From: Aquiflexum lacus
Lineage (GTDB): Bacteria; Bacteroidota; Bacteroidia; Cytophagales; Cyclobacteriaceae
Direction of reading: 5' to 3'
Length of the DNA stretch: 64,000 nucleotides
NCBI RefSeq assembly: GCF_015476655.1
Contig: NZ_JABFHF010000006.1
Coordinates: 62,001-126,000 of the forward strand
A model generated the notes under the pieces. The model made no database searches and had not been told where the DNA came from. It saw nothing but the letters and a program-made list of their open reading frames with translations. Positions 8,412 through 15,653 of the stretch are shown one piece after another (the stretch's first letter is position 1; each line of letters begins with the position of its first letter). Position numbers and translations under genes: made by a program.

Positions 8412-8437
8412 CCGGAAGGGGAGGAATTAGAACCCTC
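8412..8437 (-). other. tRNA-3'-end-like scrap, possible attachment-site remnant
   Basis: On the minus strand 8437-8421 read GAGGGTTCTAATTCCTC, which folds as a 5-bp T arm with a 7-base loop beginning TTC. It is followed by CCCTTCC and a G, as an acceptor strand plus discriminator would be. No anticodon arm, D arm or matching 5' acceptor strand is present, and loop position 57 is T instead of a purine. Integrative elements often leave such tRNA ends, and it lies at the border of the toxin genes. The evidence is suggestive only. Confidence 0.3.
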
Positions 8438-8448
8438 TTTTCTACCAT

Positions 8449-9096
8449 TTAGATTTCTTTCACAGCTTCAATGATATCCAACTTTATCAAATCCCAGTAC
8501 TTGCCTTTGAGGCATGTTGGATCAGGTTCATCATCTGATTTATCAAAATCAATCATGTTTTTCAAAATCAATTCTTTTTCGTGGTTGTAAGGATATTTTT
8601 GCAGGTGAAGGTCTAGAAGCTGACTTACTGTGAACTTATCAAGCAATTCATGAATGTCCCAAAAATCCTTCTTCCTTCCTCTTCTTTGTACCACATCAAT
8701 CTTCATAGCAGCAATTTCTTTTATGCTTGCCATTCTTACATATTCATTAATCTCAACTTGATCAAGATATGGTTCAGTATAATACAGATCAAGTTTTATA
8801 GTCTTATCAGAGGTTTCTCCGAGTAAGTATGAACGGCCAAAGCCAATAGGAACACCTAAAGGAGCAGAAACATATTTATATTGAGATCTCAAAAAACTGT
8901 CAATTAAATCAAAGTTTAAACTGCCGTGCATCCCTGAAGAAAACAAGTCGATATCTACAGACAGTCGGTGACCCAAATGTAAACTTAACGCGGTTCCACC
9001 TACGAGCCTGAAATCATCAAAGAGTGGATGATTCATTAATAAAAGTAAGCATTCTCCAAGGTCTGCCGATACAGTGTTCCAGTAAAGTGATTTCAT
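8449..9096 (-). CDS. AbiEii/AbiGii-type nucleotidyltransferase toxin
   Basis: A 215-residue protein of the nucleotidyltransferase superfamily used as the toxin in AbiE-type systems. The signature is FRLVGGTALSLHLGHR (30-44) followed by SVDIDLFS (46-53), where Asp48 and Asp50 are the metal-binding pair after the GG motif. Further conserved pieces are SIKEIAAMKIDVVQRRGRKKDFWDIHELL, typical of the AbiEii C-terminal part. Known members add nucleotides to the 3' end of tRNAs and stop growth, giving phage resistance by abortive infection. The gene begins two bases after the stop of the upstream HTH gene, so the two form an operon. The size is near the short end for the family but all core motifs are intact, so the toxin is probably functional. 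Confidence 0.85.
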   Translation of the reverse strand: MKSLYWNTVSADLGECLLLLMNHPLFDDFRLVGGTALSLHLGHRLSVDIDLFSSGMHGSLNFDLIDSFLRSQYKYVSAPLGVPIGFGRSYLLGETSDKTIKLDLYYTEPYLDQVEINEYVRMASIKEIAAMKIDVVQRRGRKKDFWDIHELLDKFTVSQLLDLHLQKYPYNHEKELILKNMIDFDKSDDEPDPTCLKGKYWDLIKLDIIEAVKEI

Positions 9097-9098
9097 AT

Positions 9099-9554
9099 TT
9101 AATCTATTTCAAGTTCGGAAATAGCATTTAATCCATAAAATTCTCTAATCTCCTCTTTCTCCTCATTGGTTCCCCGTTCCATTACCCTTTCAATTACGTA
9201 TCGCTTGTGTTTAACCCAGTCTATATTCTCAATTTTCGTGTCCCAGAATAGGCCGTTTCTAAGCTTACTTAAATCAGGTTTAATATCCTTAGTCAATTTC
9301 CTTTTTTCTTCCCTGATATCATGGTAAACCTGAAGTATCATTAATGTACCCTCTTCCAAACCCAAGGATTGTTCAATCCTTAATGCCAGTGAGGTGTTCA
9401 TACTTCTTTTACCATGGATAATAGCACTCAGTGTCTGAGGGTACTCACCAACAGACAATGCAAAAGGACCTCTAGCCAAACCTTTATGCTTTAGTTCCCG
9501 AGCCAGAAATGCACCCGGATGAACTCCTTTGATATGTTGAATTCTTGAATCCAT
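9099..9554 (-). CDS. XRE/HigA-like antitoxin with C-terminal domain, partner of the AbiEii toxin
   Basis: A 151-residue protein. The N-terminal 75 residues form a helix-turn-helix of the HigA/plasmid-maintenance antidote type: HPGAFLARELKHKGL, then FALSVGEYPQTLSAIIHGKRSMN and TSLALRIEQSLGLEEGTLM. The C-terminal part contains LFWDTKIENIDWVKHKRYVIERVMERG, a short helical domain found in several Bacteroidota antitoxin-like proteins (DUF6922-like). This is not the usual AbiEi antitoxin fold, so the pairing is a variant type of AbiE system. It is the first gene of the operon, directly after a perfect 16-bp palindrome at 9565-9580, which fits negative autoregulation. The antitoxin role is inferred from position and HTH type. 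Confidence 0.8.
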   Translation of the reverse strand: MDSRIQHIKGVHPGAFLARELKHKGLARGPFALSVGEYPQTLSAIIHGKRSMNTSLALRIEQSLGLEEGTLMILQVYHDIREEKRKLTKDIKPDLSKLRNGLFWDTKIENIDWVKHKRYVIERVMERGTNEEKEEIREFYGLNAISELEID

Positions 9555-9558
9555 ATCA

Positions 9559-9580
9559 CAAAAATAAACAAATTTGTTTA
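9559..9580 (-). promoter_or_regulatory. Palindromic operator with overlapping -7 element
   Basis: TAAACAAATTTGTTTA at 9565-9580 is a perfect 16-bp palindrome 11 bases upstream of the antitoxin ATG (9554). Read on the minus strand, 9566-9559 is TATTTTTG, which fits the Bacteroidota -7 consensus TAnnTTTG and overlaps the palindrome. No good -33 TTG was found. With a -7 box this close, the mRNA would start at or next to the ATG, so it could be leaderless. Binding by the XRE antitoxin is inferred. Confidence 0.55.
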
Positions 9581-9674
9581 CATAGAATAATTAATTCTGA
9601 AGGGGTTTTTAAGCTGTAAGCGCTTGGAGAAGGTAAAGCGAATGTTAACATTCCTGATTGATTCCAGTTTTGAC

Positions 9675-10070
9675 ATGTTACCGCTGAAAATAATAAAATG
9701 CCCAGTGACTGGCAAAAACGAAACCATATTATATCAAACGAATGAATTACCCGAATACATTGAGGTAAGAATAGATGAAGAGAGGGAAACCTTTTGGCTT
9801 TTACTCAATCAAATATCTAACCTTTTCGAAAGGGATAAATCTATTATTCCCAGACATTTAAAAAACATATTCAAGAATAAAGAATTGGACAAAAATGCAG
9901 TTGTTGCAAAAAATGCAACAACTGCAACGGATGGAAAAACTTATAACGTTGAGCATTTCAACCTTGACGCAATACTCTCAGTAGGATATACAGTCAATTC
10001 AAAACGAGGTACCCAATTTCGTGTTTGGGCAAGTCGAGTGCTCAGAGATTACCTTTTGAAAGAAGCATAA
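9675..10070 (+). pseudogene. RhuM family protein, truncated
   Basis: The ATG at 9675 gives 131 residues matching the N-terminal third of RhuM (virulence protein) family members: EVRIDEERETFWLLLNQIS, FERDKSIIPRHLKNIF, VVAKNATTATDGKTYNVEHF, NLDAILSVGYTVNSKRGTQF and RVWASRVLRDYLLKEA. Intact RhuM proteins are usually above 300 residues; here a stop follows straight after the Bro-N/RhuM core and no continuation is visible in any frame before the next feature. RhuM genes are typical of mobile islands and restriction-modification or toxin neighbourhoods. It is divergent from the toxin-antitoxin operon. The core domain is whole, so a short functional product cannot be excluded. Confidence 0.65.
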
Positions 10071-10229
10071 CGATCAATACCCCGGAAATCAACAATCAAG
10101 AGCCCTTATTTTCAGATCGCATATTCAGAGAGAATCCCAAGGCACCTTTGAGGGGCCTGGGATTGGCAAGGGTTTCTAGCTCGGAAACCTGCGCTTTCAA
10201 ATGATTCCTGTAGGACGGTTTGGATAAGA

Positions 10230-10252
10230 GGGTGTAATTGCAAATTACACCC
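10230..10252. repeat. Palindromic repeat with GGGTGTAATT arms
   Basis: GGGTGTAATT (10230-10239) and AATTACACCC (10243-10252) are exact complements around GCA. It differs by one base per arm from the palindrome at 3932-3953. It lies in the 250-base gap between the truncated RhuM gene and the cas6 terminator, where nothing else was recognised. Confidence 0.6.
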
Positions 10253-10291
10253 GGCGTGGGATTACCTCTGTAAAGTATTAGATTGGAGGCA

Positions 10292-10325
10292 AAAAAAAGC
10301 CCGGCTTGAAAACCGGGCTTTTTTT
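10292..10325 (-). terminator. Rho-independent terminator of the Cas6 gene
   Basis: GCCCGG (10299-10304) pairs with CCGGGC (10313-10318), extended by A-runs and T-runs on both sides, so it can work in both directions. On the minus strand it starts at the stop codon of the Cas6 gene and ends in a run of eight T. Confidence 0.85.
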
Positions 10326-11202
10326 AGATTTCCTCTTGAGTACCTTCGCTTTCCTCAGATTCGGAAGACTTAGGCTTGTCTGAAGGTTTGTAAGGGACAA
10401 AGCCTTCTCTTTTGAATTTGTATGGTTCTGTTCTCTGATTCACTGCATGGTTAGCAAGATCCAACATACCAAAACCCTTATGGGTAAAGGCACCTAGACC
10501 ACATTTGAACACGAAGTCCTGAACCTCTGGAGCTGCATATAGGGTAAAAGGTAGGGTATAGCCTCTCACCTCATATTTGACATCCATGTCATAAACAGAG
10601 TAGATTCTTGCAAATTTCTTTTGCTGCTCTCTCAGCTTATTTACATAATTCATATCCGGTACCACTTGAAACTTGTAGAAGGATTCCATTTGTTCCTGGG
10701 AATACCAGCCTGATCTCTCCATTCTGGTCAGGGTAGATTCATACAAAAGATCAGAAAATTCATCTGTATCGGGATTGATAAATCTCTTTCCTGATTCGTC
10801 ATTGAAAGCAGGAGTCAGCAGTACCAATGGAGAAATACAAACAAACTTGTTTGATGTTTCCAGTGTAGGTTCAGTTTCCTGTTCGGTGTACTCGGGTGAA
10901 AGGATGAGGTTGCCCAATTCAATTTTCGGGGTATCAAATACCTGCTCCAGCAAATAGTCCACAAATTCTTCATTGGGTGATGAAAGCACTAAAGTGACTA
11001 AGCTCGAGTAATAGTGAAGCCCGCTTCTACTTACTTTGGTCTGTCCTTTAAGACCAGAGAAGTTGAAGTAATTGTAATTGAAAAATTCCTCCTTGCCACC
11101 TTTGACAATCAAACCTTTAAGGAATTGAGCCAAGATGTACTGATGATGAAAGGGCAAATAAGCGCCTTTGTTTTTTAACGAAAATATTAATCTTATTCTC
11201 AC
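10324..11202 (-). CDS. Orphan Cas6-like CRISPR RNA endoribonuclease
   Basis: A 292-residue protein beginning at a GTG. The N-terminus MRIRLIFSLKNKGAYLPFHH matches Cas6 proteins, where the first beta strand is followed by a helix carrying candidate catalytic residues (His19, His20). The C-terminal ferredoxin-like domain ends with the Cas6 glycine-rich loop CGLGAFTHKGFGML at about 234-247. An acidic Ser/Glu tail of about 20 residues, rich in SESEESEG, is unusual. Cas6 cuts repeat RNA to make crRNAs in type I and III systems, but no other cas gene and no repeat-spacer array is visible within this window. It has its own terminator and follows, on the same strand, ychF with about 100 bases between. 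Either it serves an array elsewhere in the genome or it is a Cas6 relative used for another RNA. Confidence 0.82.
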   Translation of the reverse strand: MRIRLIFSLKNKGAYLPFHHQYILAQFLKGLIVKGGKEEFFNYNYFNFSGLKGQTKVSRSGLHYYSSLVTLVLSSPNEEFVDYLLEQVFDTPKIELGNLILSPEYTEQETEPTLETSNKFVCISPLVLLTPAFNDESGKRFINPDTDEFSDLLYESTLTRMERSGWYSQEQMESFYKFQVVPDMNYVNKLREQQKKFARIYSVYDMDVKYEVRGYTLPFTLYAAPEVQDFVFKCGLGAFTHKGFGMLDLANHAVNQRTEPYKFKREGFVPYKPSDKPKSSESEESEGTQEEI

Positions 11203-11309
11203 GGTTTTTGATTAAAAATGAAATAAAAGAGTTTTTTGACTTTTAATTTTGTAACAACATGCAAATACATTGGTTTCCTTCAAAAGTACAAATTTTTTTT
11301 ATTCTTTTG

Positions 11310-12407
11310 TCACACATTGAACCTAAAATGCATGATATCTCCATCTTGAACTACATATTCTTTTCCTTCAATTGCGATTTTACCGTTTTCTCTGCATGCA
11401 GCCTCGGTTTTATATGTTTCGTAGTCAGTTAGTTTGATCACTTCGGCTTTGATGAATCCTCTTTCAAAGTCGGTATGAATCACACCTGCAGCTTGTGGGG
11501 CTTTCCAGCCTTTTTTGATTGTCCAAGCCCTAACTTCCTGCACACCTGCCGTAAAATAAGTAATCAAGTCCAGTAATTTATATGCCCCAGAAATCAGTTT
11601 GTTTAGACCACTTTCATCGAGGCCATATTCAGAAAGGAACAATTCTTTTTCATCAGGCTCGTCCAATTCGGCAATTTGAGATTCTATTGCTGCGCAAAGT
11701 ACAATTACATCAGCGTGTTCGTCCTTTACGTTTTCCTTCAACTGTTCTACGAATTTATTTCCTGTAATAATACTTCCTTCGTCCACGTTAGCCACATATA
11801 GTACTGGTTTGATGGTCAAAAGATGAAGATCACGGACCACTTCCAACTCCTCTTTGTCTACTTCAATGGCACGGGCATTTTTTCCATCCAATAGACCTTG
11901 CTTGAATAACTGTAGTACTTCGAGTTCTTTTCTGGCTTTGGCATCTCCGGATTTCGCTATTTTTTCTATTCGGGCGATTTTCTTGTCGACTGATTCAAGG
12001 TCCTTGAGCTGTAGTTCTGTATCGATGACTTCTTTGTCGAAAAGCGGATCCACACTACCTGCAACGTGCACAATATTTTCATCTTCAAAACACCTGATGA
12101 CATGGATGATGGCATCAACCTCCCGGATATTGGCCAAAAACTTATTTCCCAATCCCTCGCCTTTACTTGCGCCTTTTACCAATCCTGCAATATCCACAAA
12201 TTCAATTACCGTTGGAACCACCTTGTTGGGTTTCACCAAAAGCTCTAAAACATTAAGTCTCCTGTCCGGAACTGTCACTACCCCGACATTGGGTTCGATG
12301 GTACAGAATGGAAAGTTAGCAGCCTCCGCACGGGCACTTGAAAGCGCATTGAATAAAGTAGATTTTCCTACGTTGGGAAGTCCAACGATACCACATTGTA
12401 AAGCCAT
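11310..12407 (-). CDS. ychF: Redox-regulated ATPase YchF
   Basis: A 365-residue Obg-family P-loop protein of standard length. G1 is GLPNVGKST (8-16) followed by EAANFPFCTIEPNVGVV; G3 is in EFVDIAGLVKGASKGEGLGN; the recognition motif is in LYVANVDEG in place of NKxD, which explains the preference for ATP over GTP. The C-terminal TGS domain runs from about 280 and includes GVQEVRAWTIKKGWKAPQA and ends QDGDIMHFRFNV. YchF/OLA1 proteins bind ribosomes and regulate stress responses. It is followed by cas6 and preceded by an AI-2E permease gene on the same strand, 14 bases away, suggesting a shared transcript with the latter. Confidence 0.96.
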   Translation of the reverse strand: MALQCGIVGLPNVGKSTLFNALSSARAEAANFPFCTIEPNVGVVTVPDRRLNVLELLVKPNKVVPTVIEFVDIAGLVKGASKGEGLGNKFLANIREVDAIIHVIRCFEDENIVHVAGSVDPLFDKEVIDTELQLKDLESVDKKIARIEKIAKSGDAKARKELEVLQLFKQGLLDGKNARAIEVDKEELEVVRDLHLLTIKPVLYVANVDEGSIITGNKFVEQLKENVKDEHADVIVLCAAIESQIAELDEPDEKELFLSEYGLDESGLNKLISGAYKLLDLITYFTAGVQEVRAWTIKKGWKAPQAAGVIHTDFERGFIKAEVIKLTDYETYKTEAACRENGKIAIEGKEYVVQDGDIMHFRFNV

Positions 12408-12421
12408 TAATTGTTATTTTT

Positions 12422-13504
12422 TTAAATTTTGAAAATTTTATATTCCTTATAACCAACATAGAATTCCATCACGGACACTCTGATAATGGTATAAACCGGG
12501 ATTGCAAGGATCATCCCGAGGATACCGGCGATTTTTGCACCGGCAAAGATAACAACAAAAATTTCAAGAGGATGCGCTTTTACAGATTTAGAAAAAATCA
12601 ATGGTTGTAATATGACATTGTCCGTAATCTGTACCACAGCAAATACAGAAAGAATTTTAAAAATCATCAGACCGATTTGATTGGAACCACTAAAATCTCC
12701 GGTGGATAAACCAACAATAACCCCAAAGGAAGCACCTAAAATAGGACCTGCATAGGGAATCAAGTTGGCTACTGCTGCAAACATTGCGATTGTCAGCGCA
12801 TAATCGATATCCATCAAGGTAAGACCGATAGCAGCAATAGAAAAAATACAAGTGATCTGAATCAGCAAACCTACCAGATAATTTGATAGGAGTCTTTCTA
12901 CTTTGTTGAAAGTAGATACAGCCAATTCAAAATATGCATTGGGAATCAGGTTCATCAGGTTTTTTCTCAACATGCCATTCTCTAATAAAAGAAAGAAAGT
13001 GATAAAGCTGACAGCCATGATGCCGATTAATAAAGAACTTGTTGTATTTACTATTGTATTGATAATTCCCTGAAAATTGACTGCACTGAAACTGGTAATC
13101 ATATTTTCCCTCACCTGCATGATCAAAAAACCAGGTTCACTCTTGACTATTTCGTATTGAATCAATAAATCCTCGATTTTTCCGACAGGATTCTGGATTT
13201 GTTCATAAAGATAATCCAAGTCATAGGAGGATATGACTTGTATTTGCGCAGAAATAAGAGGGATGAACAAAAGGCTGATCAGAAAAAAGATATTGATGAC
13301 CAAAGCAAATGACAAAATGATGGATACCCACCTTGGGACATGCTGTCCCATCAAATGAAAAGAATTGATTCTATTGGTCAAAGGCCTCAATATGGCTGCA
13401 ATGACTAGAGAAAATATCAGATATAAAGTAATATTTGCAAAATACCAGCCTGCCAATAAAAATAATATAATGGCAATAAGAAGGTAAATGACCGGCCTTT
13501 TCAT
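12422..13504 (-). CDS. AI-2E family transporter (PerM-like permease)
   Basis: A 360-residue polytopic membrane protein with about eight membrane segments: two or three near the N-terminus (VIYLLIAIILFLLAGWYF), then a soluble stretch with a QIQNPVGKIEDLL segment, and a C-terminal bundle holding the family block NLIPYAGPILGASFGVIVG. The family (PF01594) includes the proposed AI-2 exporter TqsA, sodium/proton antiporters and PerM; specificity cannot be assigned here. It lies 14 bases upstream of ychF on the same strand. A paralogue with the related block NIIPYLGPFLGAVLP is at 26653-27738. Confidence 0.88.
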   Translation of the reverse strand: MKRPVIYLLIAIILFLLAGWYFANITLYLIFSLVIAAILRPLTNRINSFHLMGQHVPRWVSIILSFALVINIFFLISLLFIPLISAQIQVISSYDLDYLYEQIQNPVGKIEDLLIQYEIVKSEPGFLIMQVRENMITSFSAVNFQGIINTIVNTTSSLLIGIMAVSFITFFLLLENGMLRKNLMNLIPNAYFELAVSTFNKVERLLSNYLVGLLIQITCIFSIAAIGLTLMDIDYALTIAMFAAVANLIPYAGPILGASFGVIVGLSTGDFSGSNQIGLMIFKILSVFAVVQITDNVILQPLIFSKSVKAHPLEIFVVIFAGAKIAGILGMILAIPVYTIIRVSVMEFYVGYKEYKIFKI

Positions 13505-13622
13505 ATAGATCGTGATAATTAAATAAGAAAAAGATACATCTAATTTGTTACGAATATCAGGTCAGAAATTCAACCGGGTTCGTTTATAGATGTATCCTTT
13601 TTAAGCTAGTCATAAAGTGGAA

Positions 13623-13952
13623 TTAATCCCACTTCAATTCATCATCAAACTCATTTTCCGATTCATCTTTGTCATATTGGGAAAAATCGAAATCTGGAAG
13701 CAACTCATTTTTGACATGATCAACAGCATCTTGTAATGCATCGATAAATTTACCGAAATCTTCTTTGTACAGAAATATTTTATGCTTTTCAAAAACAAAA
13801 GAATCATCTTTCATCCTTCTTTTGCTTTCTGTGATGGTCAAATAATAATCGTTGGATTTTGTAGATTTCACATCAAAAAAGTAAGTTCTCTTACCGGCCT
13901 TTACTCTTTTTGAGAAGATTTCTTCTCTGTCATTTCCTCTATGATCTTCCAC
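13623..13952 (-). CDS. PUR family DNA/RNA-binding protein (DUF3276)
   Basis: A 109-residue protein with one PUR repeat: EIFSKRVKAGKRTYFFDVKSTKS followed by DYYLTITESKRR and the helix EDFGKFIDALQDAVDHVKNELL. The C-terminal tail is strongly acidic (DKDESENEFDDELKWD). The PUR fold binds single-stranded nucleic acid as a dimer; bacterial members are almost limited to Bacteroidota and a few spirochaetes. It stands alone between the AI-2E permease and the ferredoxin, all on the minus strand. The role is probably RNA-related, but no target is known. Confidence 0.9.
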   Translation of the reverse strand: MEDHRGNDREEIFSKRVKAGKRTYFFDVKSTKSNDYYLTITESKRRMKDDSFVFEKHKIFLYKEDFGKFIDALQDAVDHVKNELLPDFDFSQYDKDESENEFDDELKWD

Positions 13953-14113
13953 TGTGCAAGGTTTTAAAATGTTTGGTTATTTAAATATTAGCGAGACAAG
14001 TTAAATCAATTCGAAAAACATATTCAAGGGATTATGCAGTTTTTTTTAAAAACTTATTTTTTTTCAGAGTTTTTTGCCGCCAAAAAAACCTGCGTGACCA
14101 TGATTTAAGATAT

Positions 14114-14139
14114 AAAAAAAAGAGGGATTTCCCTCTTTT
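14114..14139 (-). terminator. Terminator of the ferredoxin gene
   Basis: AAAAGAGGG (14118-14126) pairs with CCCTCTTTT (14131-14139). On the minus strand the stem begins at the ferredoxin stop and ends in a run of T. Confidence 0.8.
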
Positions 14140-14485
14140 ATTCTCCGTGCATATAATCTTTTTTGGCCATGAGGACATCTTCAGATTCCCTATGCTCGGG
14201 ATCGTCCACACAGCAATCTACAGGACAAACAGCTGCGCACTGCGGTTCCTCATGGAATCCGGTACATTCCGTACACTTTTCTGTTACGATATAGTAGAAT
14301 TCATCTGATACAGGTTCCTGTTTTTGATTCGCATCTACTACAGTACCGTCTTCAAGTGTAACTTCCTTTAGTTTTGTACCTCCAGCCCATGTCCACTCTA
14401 TACCTCCTTCATAGATGGCAGTATTTGGACATTCAGGTTCGCATGCACCACAATTGATGCATTCATCGGTTATCATTATAGCCAT
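14138..14485 (-). CDS. Ferredoxin with two [4Fe-4S] clusters
   Basis: A 115-residue small electron carrier. Cluster I ligands are in CINCGACEPECPN (Cys spacing 2-2-3) near the N-terminus; cluster II ligands are in CTECTGFHEEPQCAAVCPVD, a spacing with a longer loop, followed by a CC pair. The two are separated by an unusually long insert of about 45 residues (GGIEWTWAGG... to SDEFYYIVTEKC), typical of the Alvin-type ferredoxins of Bacteroidota and Proteobacteria with very low potentials. It is divergent from the acyl-CoA reductase gene with 138 bases between, and has its own terminator. The partner enzymes are unknown. Confidence 0.92.
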   Translation of the reverse strand: MAIMITDECINCGACEPECPNTAIYEGGIEWTWAGGTKLKEVTLEDGTVVDANQKQEPVSDEFYYIVTEKCTECTGFHEEPQCAAVCPVDCCVDDPEHRESEDVLMAKKDYMHGE

Positions 14486-14601
14486 GTTGTATCTATTTGT
14501 TGAGCAAAATTAATAATCAAATAACAAATCACGTAAAAAAAAGTTGTCATACTAATTAATTTATATTCAATCTATCAAAATTTTTTTAAATCTGTTTTGA
14601 A

Positions 14602-14609
14602 TATCTTTG
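14602..14609 (+). promoter_or_regulatory. -7 promoter element of the acyl-CoA reductase gene
   Basis: TATCTTTG matches the Bacteroidota TAnnTTTG -7 box and lies 14 bases before the ATG at 14624. It rules out the upstream TTG at 14597 as the start, because that codon would lie before the transcription start. No clear -33 TTG was found. Confidence 0.55.
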
Positions 14610-14623
14610 CCCAAAATCGAATA

Positions 14624-15643
14624 ATGATGACGCTGGAAGATAGAATTGAAGCATTTGTTAAGCTCGGGAAAAAGATAAATGAATTGGATAGGGAGGAGTT
14701 TGAAATCCTGTCTAGTAACATCCAAAACAACAATACATGGTTCACTCCTGTTCAGACGGAAGATGCTCTTAGGACCATTTCAATCAATCTGCAAAAAGAA
14801 AATTTTGAATCCTGGCTCAGTTCCTATGATCTAAAGGCTGTCAAAAAAATAAAATCTATAGGTGTTTTGATGGCCGGTAATGTTCCCGCGGTTGGTTTTC
14901 ACGACTTATTATGTGTGTTGATTTCCGGTCACAAAGCTTGTATCAAGCTGAGTTCTTCGGATCAGGTGCTCATGAATTGGCTTGTAAAGGAATTGATCGC
15001 ATTGGAGCCAAGGTTTGATCCATTGATTTCAGTAGAAGAGATGTTGAAATCCAAAGATGCATACATTGCGACTGGAAGCGATAATTCAGCAAGGTATTTT
15101 GAATACTATTTTGGAAGGTACCCTCACATTATCCGAAAAAACAGGACCTCAGTTGGGATTTTGGATGGCATTGAAAAACCAAATGACTTTAGGGACCTAG
15201 GCAAGGATGTTTTTCAATATTACGGATTAGGCTGCAGAAATGTATCCAAACTTTATGTCAGGAATAATGATACATTAATCGAATTCCTTGATGCTATTGC
15301 AGAGTTCAGAGACGTGGCACACAATCACAAATACCACAACAACTACGAATACAATAAATCTATTTTCTTGGTCAACAAGGATCCCCATTTGGATAATGGA
15401 TTTCTGCTTATGAAGGAAAGTAACGCTTTGGTTTCTCCCATAGCGGTGTTGTATTACGAACTGTACGCAGATTTGGAGGAGTTGAATTTAAGATTATCAG
15501 AGGAAAAGGAAAAAATCCAATGCATTGTGTCTTTAAAAAGCTGGTACCCGGGCAGTTTGGATTTCGGTACAGCACAATGCCCTGGATTAGATGACTATGC
15601 TGACGGTGTGGATACGCTTCAATTCTTGCAAAACCTTTCCTAA
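14624..15643 (+). CDS. Acyl-CoA reductase (LuxC-like)
   Basis: A 339-residue protein of the acyl-CoA reductase family (LuxC, PF05893), which reduces fatty acyl-CoA or acyl esters to aldehyde with NADPH. Family features seen are LMAGNVPAVGFHDLLCVLISGHKA (nucleotide-binding region), ACIKLSSSD, DAYIATGSDNSARYFEYYF, and the nucleophile Cys in YYGLGCRNVSKLYV. The start is the ATG at 14624 (or the adjacent one at 14627) because a promoter -7 box is at 14602-14609. No luxD, luxE or luciferase genes are near, so bioluminescence is not implied; fatty aldehyde or wax-type metabolism is more likely. It is divergent from the ferredoxin gene, which might supply reductant to a linked pathway, though that is only a guess from position. 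Confidence 0.85.
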   Translation: MMTLEDRIEAFVKLGKKINELDREEFEILSSNIQNNNTWFTPVQTEDALRTISINLQKENFESWLSSYDLKAVKKIKSIGVLMAGNVPAVGFHDLLCVLISGHKACIKLSSSDQVLMNWLVKELIALEPRFDPLISVEEMLKSKDAYIATGSDNSARYFEYYFGRYPHIIRKNRTSVGILDGIEKPNDFRDLGKDVFQYYGLGCRNVSKLYVRNNDTLIEFLDAIAEFRDVAHNHKYHNNYEYNKSIFLVNKDPHLDNGFLLMKESNALVSPIAVLYYELYADLEELNLRLSEEKEKIQCIVSLKSWYPGSLDFGTAQCPGLDDYADGVDTLQFLQNLS

Positions 15644-15653
15644 TAACAGGCAT

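Noticed and set aside
8290-8448. Minus-strand frame of 52 codons starting directly after the AbiEii stop (TAAATG)
   Set aside because: It overlaps the end of the Fic fragment and the tRNA-like scrap, has no recognisable domain, and its codon pattern looks random.
12422-13504. Naming the two AI-2E permeases as autoinducer-2 exporters
   Set aside because: The family is functionally mixed, and no luxS or other quorum-sensing gene is in the window.
14597-14623. TTG start upstream for the acyl-CoA reductase
   Set aside because: It lies before the -7 promoter box at 14602-14609, so it would not be in the mRNA.
14624-15643. Bioluminescence locus
   Set aside because: Only the LuxC-like reductase is present; other lux genes are absent.
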